Shown here piece after piece: positions 34,737 through 42,266 of a DNA stretch of 64,000 bases. The stretch spans positions 62,001 through 126,000 of the forward strand of contig NZ_JAEHFY010000010.1 of the NCBI RefSeq assembly GCF_016623585.1, read 5' to 3'. A program made the translations under genes and the position numbers. Origin of the DNA: Pedobacter segetis (GTDB lineage Bacteria > Bacteroidota > Bacteroidia > Sphingobacteriales > Sphingobacteriaceae). Position 1 is the stretch's first letter; every line of letters begins with the position of its first letter. Below the pieces are notes generated by a model that saw only the letters and a list, made by a program, of their open reading frames with translations, was not told the origin of the DNA and ran no database searches.

Positions 34737-35669
34737 ATGCCCTCTAAAAAAGCAGTAATAGACATTGGGACAAACACTTTCCATCTACTGATTGCCGAAG
34801 TTGATAAAGCCAGTAATATTAAGGTAATCCATAAAAACACCATTGCCGTTAAATTGGGAGAGGGCGGCGTAAATAAAGGATATATCGCAGAAACCGCTTA
34901 TAAAAGAGGTATAGATGCACTTATTCTTTATCGAGAAGAATTGAAAGAATTTGGTTTGGGATATGTTTTTGCAACCGCAACTGCTGCGGTAAGGGATGCT
35001 GCCAACGGGCAACAATTTATTGACGAAGCCTTTCTGAAATCTGGTATAAAGATCAATTTGATAGATGGTTTAAAAGAGGCAGAATATATTTATAATGGTG
35101 CAAAAGGTGCAGGTGTTTTAAGCCAAGAGACTTCGCTAATTATGGATATTGGCGGTGGAAGCGTAGAATTTATTATTTGCAACCAAAACGAAATATTTTT
35201 TAAGAACAGCTATCAATTAGGTGCTGCAAGGTTGTTAGCAGATTTTTACCATAACGATGCTGCTATTTCTGATGAAACCGTGATTGAATTGCATCGATTA
35301 TTTGAGAAAAAAATCTACGATCTAAAAAAAGCGATAGAAAAACATCATCCAAGAGAACTGATAGGCACTGCGGGTTCTTTTGATTCTTTCGCAAATATCA
35401 TTGCAACAAGAAAGAACGAATTATTTGATGCTGCCTTACAACGTGATTATCAATTCCAGATTGATCAGTTTAATGAACTGTTGAATGAGATTATCAGGAG
35501 TAACCATCAACAAAGAGAAAATTTAGAAGGTTTGATCCCTTTAAGAACCGATATGGTTTTGATGGCAGCTATACTTACACAGTACACTATGGGTATAGGA
35601 AATATAGAAAAAGTAACCACCTGTACCTATTCTTTAAAAGAAGGTTTGATATTGGCCGAAACTCTTTAA
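34737..35669 (+). CDS. Ppx/GppA-family phosphatase
   Basis: A 310-residue ASKHA-fold enzyme: AVIDIGTNTFHLLIAEV and ATATAAVRDAANG, then the phosphate-2 motif SLIMDIGGGSVEFIICN and GTAGSFDSFANII. The family degrades polyphosphate or hydrolyses pppGpp. It lacks the C-terminal HD-type domains of E. coli Ppx and so is the short form of about 300 residues common in Bacteroidota. Single-gene transcript, convergent with the tRNA-Cys unit. Confidence 0.92.
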   Translation: MPSKKAVIDIGTNTFHLLIAEVDKASNIKVIHKNTIAVKLGEGGVNKGYIAETAYKRGIDALILYREELKEFGLGYVFATATAAVRDAANGQQFIDEAFLKSGIKINLIDGLKEAEYIYNGAKGAGVLSQETSLIMDIGGGSVEFIICNQNEIFFKNSYQLGAARLLADFYHNDAAISDETVIELHRLFEKKIYDLKKAIEKHHPRELIGTAGSFDSFANIIATRKNELFDAALQRDYQFQIDQFNELLNEIIRSNHQQRENLEGLIPLRTDMVLMAAILTQYTMGIGNIEKVTTCTYSLKEGLILAETL

Positions 35670-35671
35670 AA

Positions 35672-35704
35672 CAAAAAAACCTGTTTACCGGCCGATAAAC
35701 AGGA
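35672..35704 (-). terminator. Terminator of the tRNA-Cys/small-protein transcript
   Basis: CCTGTTTA and TAAACAGG pair around an eight-base loop, and on the minus strand are followed by seven T. The plus side has no T run, so it mainly serves the minus-strand unit. Confidence 0.78.
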
Positions 35705-35744
35705 TAATCCGTAAGAACTAGAAAAATTATTTAGATAATGAAGC

Positions 35745-35897
35745 TAGTACTGCATTATTTTTTATCACTTGGCTATTCTTAGGTTCTGTTGAACGGCTAC
35801 CTTTTTCTATGTTTGTAGCGTTTTTTAGAAATTGTACTTCCAAGCGAGAAACTGTTTTATTTCTTCTGTCTTTTCTTTTTAAACGAGTTACTGCCAT
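35745..35897 (-). CDS. Tiny basic protein downstream of tRNA-Cys
   Basis: A 50-residue frame starts at an ATG at 35897 (MAVTRLKRKDRRNKTVSRLE) and ends with TAG at 35745-35747. It is strongly basic in its first 20 residues, like small RNA- or ribosome-associated proteins, and I recall similar ones in Sphingobacteriaceae without a known role. After a run of five T at 35759-35763 (five A on the coding strand) the alternate frame reads NNAVLASLSK to a TAA at 35728, which looks more protein-like than the in-frame end IKIMQY; a one-base difference in the run would lengthen the protein. It is co-transcribed with tRNA-Cys. Confidence 0.6.
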
Positions 35898-35924
35898 GAC
35901 TTTTTTTTATTAAATTTTTAAATG

Positions 35925-35995
35925 AGGTCGAGAGCGGATTCGAACCGCTGTAGAAGGTTTTGCAGACCTCTGCCTAGCCACTCGGCCACTCGACC
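35925..35995 (-). tRNA. tRNA-Cys (anticodon GCA)
   Basis: The 71-base cloverleaf has acceptor GGTCGAG/CTCGACC with discriminator T73, the expected Cys identity base. It also has anticodon loop CTGCAAA (anticodon GCA) and T arm AGCGG-TTCGAAT-CCGCT. CCA is not encoded. Its promoter is at 36014-36043, and the small basic-protein gene follows 27 bases later. Confidence 0.96.
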
Positions 35996-36013
35996 CTTTT
36001 ACTTTAAGGAGTG

Positions 36014-36043
36014 CAAAAATAGTAAAATTTTAATAGAAGGCAA
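36014..36043 (-). promoter_or_regulatory. Promoter of tRNA-Cys
   Basis: On the minus strand TTG (36041-36043) and TATTTTTG (36014-36021) are separated by 19 bases, the same arrangement as at tRNA-His. The -33 element abuts the stop of the trmH-like gene. Confidence 0.82.
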
Positions 36044-36044
36044 C

Positions 36045-36791
36045 TTATTTGAACATATTTCTGCGCACTTCTGCACAGCAAATAGCTGCGGATATACTCA
36101 CGTTTAAAGATTCTGTGTTTGTACCCCCGGGTATGGTTACCGCTTTGTTGATAAACCCTTTAATTTCTTCAGAAATCCCTTTACCCTCATTACCGAAAAC
36201 CAAAAAACCCTTTTCACTAAAATTATAGCCAAAAATATTATCTCCGTTTAGCAATGTGCCATAAACTGGTAGTGCATTATTCGCAAATAAAGTATCCAGA
36301 TCCAAATAGCTAACAGTTACCCTTGCCAAAGAACCCATACTTGCTTGCACAACTTTTGGATTATATATTTCTACCGTATCTTTAGAACAGACCATTTTTT
36401 TGAAACCAAACCAATCTGCGGTGCGGATAATGGTACCCATATTTCCCGGATCCTGCACTCCATCCAAAACAATAACCAAATCATCTACCTTATCCATATC
36501 AAAACCCTTTTCCTTCGGTATTTCAAACACCGCTAAAACACCTTGTGGGCTTTGCAATGCACTTATTTTTTCTAATTCATTTATACTAACTTCAAAAACT
36601 TTTTGTTTATGAGATAAATTAGGCAATTTTGAAACTAATTCTGAAACTGTATAAATGGAATGCAGCGAAAAACCAGAGTTTAAAAACTCTGTTACCGCTT
36701 TAACGCCTTCTACAAAAAAAAGATGGTTTTCTTTACGATACTTTTTTTGATGAAGTGATTTTACTAAACTTAACTGAGACTTTGAAAGCAT
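36045..36791 (-). CDS. TrmH/SpoU-family RNA 2'-O-methyltransferase
   Basis: A 248-residue enzyme with an N-terminal substrate domain (SKSQLSLVKSLHQKKYRKEN, FFVEGVKAVTEFL) and a SPOUT knot whose motifs are VIVLDGVQDPGNMGTIIRTADWFG, FLVFGNEGKGISEEI and TESLNVSISAAI. It most resembles 23S rRNA or tRNA ribose methyltransferases of the RlmB/TsnR type; the target is not known. ATG 36791 gives the typical start; a TTG 21 bases earlier adds residues of no family type. Its start region overlaps the divergent Omp85-like gene. Confidence 0.9.
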   Translation of the reverse strand: MLSKSQLSLVKSLHQKKYRKENHLFFVEGVKAVTEFLNSGFSLHSIYTVSELVSKLPNLSHKQKVFEVSINELEKISALQSPQGVLAVFEIPKEKGFDMDKVDDLVIVLDGVQDPGNMGTIIRTADWFGFKKMVCSKDTVEIYNPKVVQASMGSLARVTVSYLDLDTLFANNALPVYGTLLNGDNIFGYNFSEKGFLVFGNEGKGISEEIKGFINKAVTIPGGTNTESLNVSISAAICCAEVRRNMFK

Positions 36792-39118
36792 ATATATCTT
36801 ATCCTTCTGCAATAATACTATTTTTAACCTTTATAACCCTAGGCTGTAGATCTACCAGAAGATTAGATAAAAACCAAGCTTTAGTTACCAAACTTGAAGT
36901 AAATGGCGTAAATGATCAATTTGCAGAACAGGCTAAGGGTTACGTTGCCCTAGAAGTTAGGCCAAACTCTAAATTTAATCTTTTCATTTATAATACCTTA
37001 AATAAAAAGGGCAAAAAGAAACTGGGCGAAGCGCCACATATTTTAGATAGCGCTTTGGTAGAAGCATCTCGCGTACAAATAGAGAAGTTCTTAAACATAA
37101 AAGGGTATTTGAACGCAAAAGTTACGGATAGCATCTATATTAAGAACAAAAAAGCATCGGTAATTTATAATGCCAAAATGGGTACAGAATTCAAATTCAG
37201 GAATTTATCTTTTGACATTCCCGATACCACGGTTAAAGCCTTGTACCTAGCCAATAGGAAAAAATTCACAAAGATAGATTCTGGAAAAAGATACGACACC
37301 GATAGCCTAGCCTATGAGAGAGAGCAGATTTATCTAATGATGAGGAAAAACGGCTATTATGATTATATACGCCAATATATGAGGCCAACGGTTGACACTA
37401 ATTTTAACAAAGGCGTTGCCGATGTGAAAATAGAGATCTTGAACCCTCCTAACGCTAACAAACATTTTACCTACACCTTAAAAGATACCTATATCCGCAT
37501 ACAACCTAGTAGTGGCATCATTACAAAAGGGATGCAAAGAGACACAGCGGTTTTAGATTCACAGTATCACTTTTTTGATTATTCTAGGTTCTTTAAACCA
37601 AAAAAATTAAAGAGCTATATATTCCTTAAAAAAGGAGAGCTATACAACATTGAAAATTCTGAACTTACCACCCAACGTTTTTTTGATATGAATGCCTTTA
37701 AAAGCATTAGTGTTGATTATAGAAAAGTTGGCGATAGCACAGCCAGGACGCTTGCCGGCTTAATTGATATTGTTCCTCTAAAGAAAAAAACCAATAGGTT
37801 AGAGGGCGAGTACACCTTTAACAGCAGCATAACAGGTGTTAACCTAGGCTTAACCTATCAAAACAGAAACATTTTTGGTGGTGCAGAACTGTTTGAAGTA
37901 AAATTAAGGGGCGGTTTACAATTTGATAAAAAGCTATCTGGCAATTTATCAGATAGGTTATTGAGCAGGGATTACCAAGTGGGTGTTAGTTTAAGTTTTC
38001 CGAGGTTAATCACTCCTTTTAATTTTCCAGAACTGGGCAGAAACGGCATTCCACGTACAAGGATAGGCACCAGCTACCAAGTTTACAAGTTAAGGGACAA
38101 TTACCTAAGAAAAAGTTTGGGCGCAAACCTAACCTACGATTGGGTAGAGACAAAAAACAAACTCCACTCTTTTACACCCGTAAACGTACAATACTCTTTA
38201 GCAGACATTAACCCCGCTTTGGTACAAAATTTAATTGATCAAGGAAATGCGTTTTTCTTATTTACCCTACGCTCTCAGTTAATCTCTAGCAGTTATTATA
38301 ATTACACCTTAAATTTATCAAAATTAACGTCATATAATAATTTTACCTTCTTTTCTGGCAATATAGAAGTTGGGGGTAATTCTGCCGCATTAATTGGCAA
38401 TTTAAGCAACAACAAAAACAGCGACGGGCAAAAAACGCTATTCGGTGTTCCTTACTATCAATTTGCGAAATTAGAAACAGATGTTAGGTTTTATAAATCT
38501 TTGGGGGGAGAAAAACAGCTTATCTTAAGGTTAAACCCTGGTTTGGGGTATTCTTATGGCAACGTAAAAAGCTTACCGTTTGAGAAACAGTTTTTTGCCG
38601 GTGGTTCTACCGGGATTAGGGCTTGGCAGGCCAGGACTTTGGGCCCTGGGAACTATAACAGGGCATCTTTGGCCAGTGATTCTGTAAGGGCAAATCTTAG
38701 AAACCTTGATCAACTTGGCGATATTAAATTTGAGGGGAACATAGAGTATCGGTTTAAGCTATTGGATAATTTTTTTGGGGCTAAGGTTAAAGGTGCAACT
38801 TTTATAGATTTTGGTAACGTTTGGCAATTAAGAGGCAATGGTTTACAAGGCGGCCAAATTAAATTTAACAAGTTATTTGATCAAACCGCCATTGGCACCG
38901 GCTTTGGGCTTAGGTTTGATGTTTCTTTCTTTGTATTTAGATTAGATGCAGGCTTTAAATTTAAAGATCCGCAATTTAGCGGATCGGACCAATACGTTTA
39001 TAAATACTGGTTTAACAGAAGTGCCAAAAAAGCTTTTAAAGATAATTACGCCATTACCAACGGCCCTGATAGATATTCTTTATCACAAATACAATTTGGT
39101 ATAGGATTGCCGTTTTAA
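36782..39118 (+). CDS. Omp85/BamA-TamA-like outer-membrane assembly protein (lipoprotein)
   Basis: A 778-residue protein: a signal with a lipobox (FLTFITLGCRSTRRL), POTRA-like segments (about 30-330), then a C-terminal 16-strand bacterial surface antigen barrel with the lid-lock-like motif FAGGSTGIRAWQARTLGPG and a Phe-terminated end (QFGIGLPF). It would insert or translocate proteins at the outer membrane. A TTG at 36782 places the Cys at residue 22, which is ideal for a lipoprotein; the alternative GTG at 36755 gives a 31-residue signal. Either start overlaps the trmH-like gene on the other strand. Unlike BamA proper, it is a lipoprotein with fewer POTRAs, as in Bacteroidota TamA-like proteins. 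Confidence 0.88.
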   Translation: MKAYISYPSAIILFLTFITLGCRSTRRLDKNQALVTKLEVNGVNDQFAEQAKGYVALEVRPNSKFNLFIYNTLNKKGKKKLGEAPHILDSALVEASRVQIEKFLNIKGYLNAKVTDSIYIKNKKASVIYNAKMGTEFKFRNLSFDIPDTTVKALYLANRKKFTKIDSGKRYDTDSLAYEREQIYLMMRKNGYYDYIRQYMRPTVDTNFNKGVADVKIEILNPPNANKHFTYTLKDTYIRIQPSSGIITKGMQRDTAVLDSQYHFFDYSRFFKPKKLKSYIFLKKGELYNIENSELTTQRFFDMNAFKSISVDYRKVGDSTARTLAGLIDIVPLKKKTNRLEGEYTFNSSITGVNLGLTYQNRNIFGGAELFEVKLRGGLQFDKKLSGNLSDRLLSRDYQVGVSLSFPRLITPFNFPELGRNGIPRTRIGTSYQVYKLRDNYLRKSLGANLTYDWVETKNKLHSFTPVNVQYSLADINPALVQNLIDQGNAFFLFTLRSQLISSSYYNYTLNLSKLTSYNNFTFFSGNIEVGGNSAALIGNLSNNKNSDGQKTLFGVPYYQFAKLETDVRFYKSLGGEKQLILRLNPGLGYSYGNVKSLPFEKQFFAGGSTGIRAWQARTLGPGNYNRASLASDSVRANLRNLDQLGDIKFEGNIEYRFKLLDNFFGAKVKGATFIDFGNVWQLRGNGLQGGQIKFNKLFDQTAIGTGFGLRFDVSFFVFRLDAGFKFKDPQFSGSDQYVYKYWFNRSAKKAFKDNYAITNGPDRYSLSQIQFGIGLPF

Positions 39119-39136
39119 ATTGCGCTTCAGGGCATT

Positions 39137-40210
39137 TTAAAAAGGAAATATCAATAAGGCGTGTTGGCTAACGGTGTTTAGGTCTCGCCAAACCCTATTT
39201 ATCTCGGTATGGTTTTTAGCAGCTTCTAAACCCGCAAACGGGTGTAATTTTGAGGTGGCTTCCCTGCAAATTTGCGCTAAATCTCTACTGCATTTGCTAA
39301 CCATTTTTAGCGTTTGTAAACTTATAATGCTATTTTGAACCAATTCTTCCCAAGATCTATCTACAATAGCATAAAATGCGGCTTTTGCGTTCAAGATGTT
39401 TTGTTGTTGCTTGTATTTTAATTCTTTAAAATATGTTAAGTGCTGCTGATCATGTTTTCTAACCTTGTTTCTTTCTTCAAAACAGGCTGATACCAGATCC
39501 ATAAAATGTAAGCTTATCCCTAAAACGTTGGCAACCAAAGTTGTTTCTGCCAATTGCAAAAATGGATATTTAAAAACAGGGTCTTCTAACGTTGTTTTCT
39601 CGGGCAAAATCTCGAAGCACCTGTTGATAGGAACCTCTAAATTATGGACCTTAAAAGCGTGGCTTCCTGTTGCAACCATCCCCATATAGTGCCAGCCATC
39701 TAATATTTCTACCTCTTCTCTTTTTAAAATAAAGGCTTTTATCTGCTTCTCTCCTTTACTATCAAAAACGTGTTGACCATCTTTTAGCATTTCGCAATTT
39801 GCGGTTAAATGGGTGGCATGCAACGCCCCGCTAGCATAAGTCCAGTTTCCGCTGATTTGGTATTTATCACCAACTAAATTGGCCGTACCACCCACAAAAC
39901 CACTGCCCGCCAAACAAACCTTTGGATCAGAGAAAACTTCTTTGGCCAAAGCCCGATCCAGAAAACCAACAAACCAAGCTGCTCCGGCGCATAAAGTGAT
40001 GGTCCACCCTAAACTTCCATCTTTGTTGGCCAAGTTCTCTTGGATCTTTAAACCGTTTGGTAAAGTGCAGCCCAAACCGTTCAAATTTTTGGGCACAAAT
40101 AGTTTAAACCAGCTTTCTTTATAAATTAAATTGAGCCATTCTTGGGGTAGTTGCCCTAATTTTTCTGCTTTTTTAGAATAATTGTTGTTGATGATTGCTA
40201 TATCTTCCAT
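39137..40210 (-). CDS. Acyl-CoA-dehydrogenase-like flavoprotein
   Basis: This 357-residue protein has the acyl-CoA dehydrogenase fold in parts: the N-terminal helices, the middle barrel (YQISGNWTYASGALHATH, GWHYMGMVATGSHAFKVHNLEVP) and C-terminal helix bundle. The middle motif resembles the HsaA/DszC monooxygenase-like group more than short-chain dehydrogenases, and the usual catalytic Glu is not evident. It may therefore be a flavin-dependent oxygenase or a degenerate member. ATG 40210 gives the family start; an ATG at 40243 is less likely. It is downstream of the pnuT-like gene and may be read from it. Confidence 0.72.
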   Translation of the reverse strand: MEDIAIINNNYSKKAEKLGQLPQEWLNLIYKESWFKLFVPKNLNGLGCTLPNGLKIQENLANKDGSLGWTITLCAGAAWFVGFLDRALAKEVFSDPKVCLAGSGFVGGTANLVGDKYQISGNWTYASGALHATHLTANCEMLKDGQHVFDSKGEKQIKAFILKREEVEILDGWHYMGMVATGSHAFKVHNLEVPINRCFEILPEKTTLEDPVFKYPFLQLAETTLVANVLGISLHFMDLVSACFEERNKVRKHDQQHLTYFKELKYKQQQNILNAKAAFYAIVDRSWEELVQNSIISLQTLKMVSKCSRDLAQICREATSKLHPFAGLEAAKNHTEINRVWRDLNTVSQHALLIFPF

Positions 40211-40250
40211 GTTTAGGTTTTGGGTTAGGGATTGGAGCGGCATACTTTAT

Positions 40251-40300
40251 TGTTATCCTGAGCGGAGCGGAAGGAAGACAATAAAGATATAGCGTAAAGC
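40251..40300. repeat. Possible dispersed intergenic repeat, copy B, with 9-bp inverted ends
   Basis: The spacer contains CTTTATTGT and ACAATAAAG as perfect inverted 9-mers around ATCCTGAGCGGAGCGGAAGG. The core looks like the CCTGAGCGnAGCGAAGGA element that I recall as frequent in Bacteroidota intergenic regions, and the downstream AGCGTAAAGCCCGGC echoes copy A at 3485-3525. Confidence 0.45.
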
Positions 40301-40303
40301 CCG

Positions 40304-40322
40304 GCAACGTTTTTCACGTTGC
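40304..40322 (-). terminator. Hairpin at the end of the pnuT-like gene
   Basis: GCAACGT and ACGTTGC pair perfectly around a five-base loop; the right arm (in plus coordinates) includes the last base of the stop codon TGA. No good T run follows on the minus strand, so termination is uncertain. Confidence 0.5.
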
Positions 40323-40952
40323 AACCCCCAAATTGTTTTCATCGGTTTTATTTTGTTTAATGATCTTTTGCCAATCTATGTAGCCAAAAATGGCTATCAC
40401 AAAAAGAAAAACGGTTAATAAGGCAAACATTGCCAAGTGTTTATGAAACAATAACGGGATGGCAACAAGGTTAGAGATATTTAACCAGATCCAGTTTTCG
40501 AGCTTTCTTTTTGCCAGCAACCACATACCCGCCCAAGCGGTGGATGATACAAAAGCATCCATAATGGGCACATCAGAATCTGTGAATTTTTTTAAGACGA
40601 GGTATAAAAATCCCCATCCAAAAATCGCGATTGCCAAGGTAACGATGAATTCTTTCTGGTTGCTCTTTGTAATTTTGGATGCGCCAGCATTGTTTCTGGT
40701 TTCCCACATTGCCCAGCCATAAACGCTCATTACCAAATAATAGGTATTTAAGGCGGTTTCGGCGTATAATTTAGTTTCTATGAGTAAATATGAGGAGGTT
40801 AAAATAGAGATTATACCAACCGGATATAACAAAACTTTGTTCTTTTTTGCCAATAAAACTTCGGCTATACCGGTTAAAACGGCGATCCATTCTAAAGCGC
40901 TGGTGCCCTTAAATTGTTCGCTCAATAAGTTAAACCATTCTGTTATGTTCAT
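40314..40952 (-). CDS. pnuT: PnuC-family transporter, probably thiamine (PnuT)
   Basis: A 212-residue inner-membrane protein with seven hydrophobic segments (LEWIAVLTGIAEVLLAKKNKVLLYP, TALNTYYLVMSVYGWAMWE, WAGMWLLAKRKLENWIWLNISN) in the three-plus-one-plus-three layout of PnuC/SWEET-like transporters. The WxxW-type segment YGWAMWE is in the expected fourth helix region. It is preceded by a complete TPP riboswitch (41008-41140), so thiamine rather than nicotinamide riboside is the inferred substrate, in line with the PnuT group. ATG 40952 is the family start. The transporter is a facilitator and would need thiamine kinase/pyrophosphokinase elsewhere to trap the vitamin. Confidence 0.82.
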   Translation of the reverse strand: MNITEWFNLLSEQFKGTSALEWIAVLTGIAEVLLAKKNKVLLYPVGIISILTSSYLLIETKLYAETALNTYYLVMSVYGWAMWETRNNAGASKITKSNQKEFIVTLAIAIFGWGFLYLVLKKFTDSDVPIMDAFVSSTAWAGMWLLAKRKLENWIWLNISNLVAIPLLFHKHLAMFALLTVFLFVIAIFGYIDWQKIIKQNKTDENNLGVAT

Positions 40953-40987
40953 TTTGAAAAATAATAAATGTATTATCTTCAAAGAGG

Positions 40988-41001
40988 GGAGAAAATTCTC
41001 C
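40988..41001 (-). promoter_or_regulatory. Candidate expression-platform hairpin of the TPP riboswitch
   Basis: GGAGAA and TTCTCC flank two bases immediately after the aptamer and about 35 bases before the pnuT start. It could pair alternatively with the aptamer's 3' strand or act as a short stop signal. No long T run follows. Confidence 0.35.
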
Positions 41002-41007
41002 TTAAAC

Positions 41008-41140
41008 CGTTTCCCTACGTCGGCATTACCCGAATCAGGTGTATAGAAAGGTATCAGGATACAAGGTTTTTGGTGTAAGGTTTGCGCCTTTTGCCTTTCT
41101 AATGGGTATGTTCTCAGCCTGAAATATTAGGCACCCCTGT
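41008..41140 (-). ncRNA. TPP (THI-box) riboswitch upstream of pnuT
   Basis: Reading the minus strand, the conserved elements appear in order: ACAGGGGTGCC, CAGGCTGAGAACATACCC, a long variable P3 extension, CACCTGATTCGGGTAATGCC, and GACGTAGGGAAACGG. These are the P2, P3, P4/P5 and terminal P1 sequences of the thiamine pyrophosphate aptamer, including CTGAGA and the ACCTGAT core. It binds TPP and normally represses thiamine uptake or synthesis genes. Confidence 0.95.
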
Positions 41141-41149
41141 TTGATGTTG

Positions 41150-41182
41150 CGAATATATCAAATTAGTGATCCAATAAACAAA
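41150..41182 (-). promoter_or_regulatory. Promoter of the TPP-riboswitch/pnuT transcript
   Basis: On the minus strand TTTG (41179-41182) and TATATTCG (41150-41157) are 21 bases apart, one mismatch from TAnnTTTG. Transcription would start about 6-7 bases later, right at the 5' edge of the aptamer, which supports both calls. Confidence 0.72.
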
Positions 41183-41242
41183 GTTTCTATCTATTTGGGC
41201 CTAAAATTCTCCTAGCGCTTTATTTTTTATTAGCTTACGAGG

Positions 41243-42148
41243 ATGATGAAAATACTCTACTTGTTTGGTGCCGATAAAATTCCTTTTAGCCAAATGATCC
41301 ATTTAGAAAAAAATGCCCCCAATTTGATCATATATGCCATCCCGGTAATGGCGATACTTACGTTCTTAGAGATTTACCACTCTTATAAAAAAGAGAAAAA
41401 AAACTACCCTTTGAAAGAAACTTTGGGATCTACGGTGGTGGGCTTGGGAAATGTAGCTTTAGGTTTATTGGTTAAAATAGGATTGTTGTACATGGCAATC
41501 TGGATTTACGACCTAGTACCTTGGCGAATGGAACTGAATTGGTGGATGCTGATACCTTGTTATTTATTATTTGACCTATGTAGTTACTGGTCCCACAGGG
41601 TATCGCATGAAAATCGTTTTTTTTGGGCAACACATATAGTACACCATTCTGCAGAGAATTATAATCTTTCGGTTTCGTTTAGGTTAAGTTGGGTACAAAA
41701 CATAAAAATAGTATTCTTTTTACCTATTTTTTTCTTGGGTTTTCACCCGATAATTATTTTTGTGGTAAGCCAGGCCAGCGTTTTATTTCAGTTTTGGGTG
41801 CATACAGAGTACATAAAAAAACTGCACCCCGCTTTTGAATATGTTTTAGCTACACCCTCTAACCACCGCGTACACCACGGCACACAAGAAAAATACTTGG
41901 ATAAAAACTATGCAGCTACATTTATTTTCTGGGATAGGATGTTTGGCACCTACCAAAAAGAAGAAGAGAGACCCGATTATGGTTTAACGAATAAGATTGG
42001 GAACAGGTTTAATCCGCTTTTTTTGAATTTCCATGAATATGGTGATATGATAAAAGATGTTAAAGAAGCCAAAACATGGAGAAGAAAGCTATTCTTTATA
42101 TTCGGAAGCCCGTTGAGGATTTATAAAGATAAAAACGATATTACATAA
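41243..42148 (+). CDS. Sterol-desaturase/fatty-acid-hydroxylase-family membrane enzyme
   Basis: A 301-residue membrane protein with the three His clusters of the di-iron hydroxylase superfamily: WSHRVSHENRFFWATHIVHHS (first two), and NHRVHHGTQE. The four to five hydrophobic segments lie around them. It should use O2 and electrons to hydroxylate or desaturate a lipid. Substrates of Bacteroidota members include sphingolipid and ether-lipid precursors, but none is proven here. Either of two adjacent ATGs (41243, 41246) can be the start. No partner reductase lies nearby. Confidence 0.9.
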   Translation: MMKILYLFGADKIPFSQMIHLEKNAPNLIIYAIPVMAILTFLEIYHSYKKEKKNYPLKETLGSTVVGLGNVALGLLVKIGLLYMAIWIYDLVPWRMELNWWMLIPCYLLFDLCSYWSHRVSHENRFFWATHIVHHSAENYNLSVSFRLSWVQNIKIVFFLPIFFLGFHPIIIFVVSQASVLFQFWVHTEYIKKLHPAFEYVLATPSNHRVHHGTQEKYLDKNYAATFIFWDRMFGTYQKEEERPDYGLTNKIGNRFNPLFLNFHEYGDMIKDVKEAKTWRRKLFFIFGSPLRIYKDKNDIT

Positions 42149-42266
42149 AATTGTATAGAATTACATACATAATAGGTGTTTAAACGTTATTAAAAACGAT
42201 TGTTAGCTGGTTATAATCAATTGGCATCATAATTACATGGTTGGGATATATCAAAAATTAAATGTT

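Noticed and set aside
40314-40952. Nicotinamide riboside as the substrate of the PnuC-like transporter
   Set aside because: The upstream RNA is a TPP aptamer, which fits the thiamine-transporting PnuT group better; no NAD-biosynthesis gene is nearby.
40780-41046. Plus-strand frame covering the start of pnuT and the riboswitch
   Set aside because: It runs antisense across pnuT and a structured RNA, with no promoter or family similarity.
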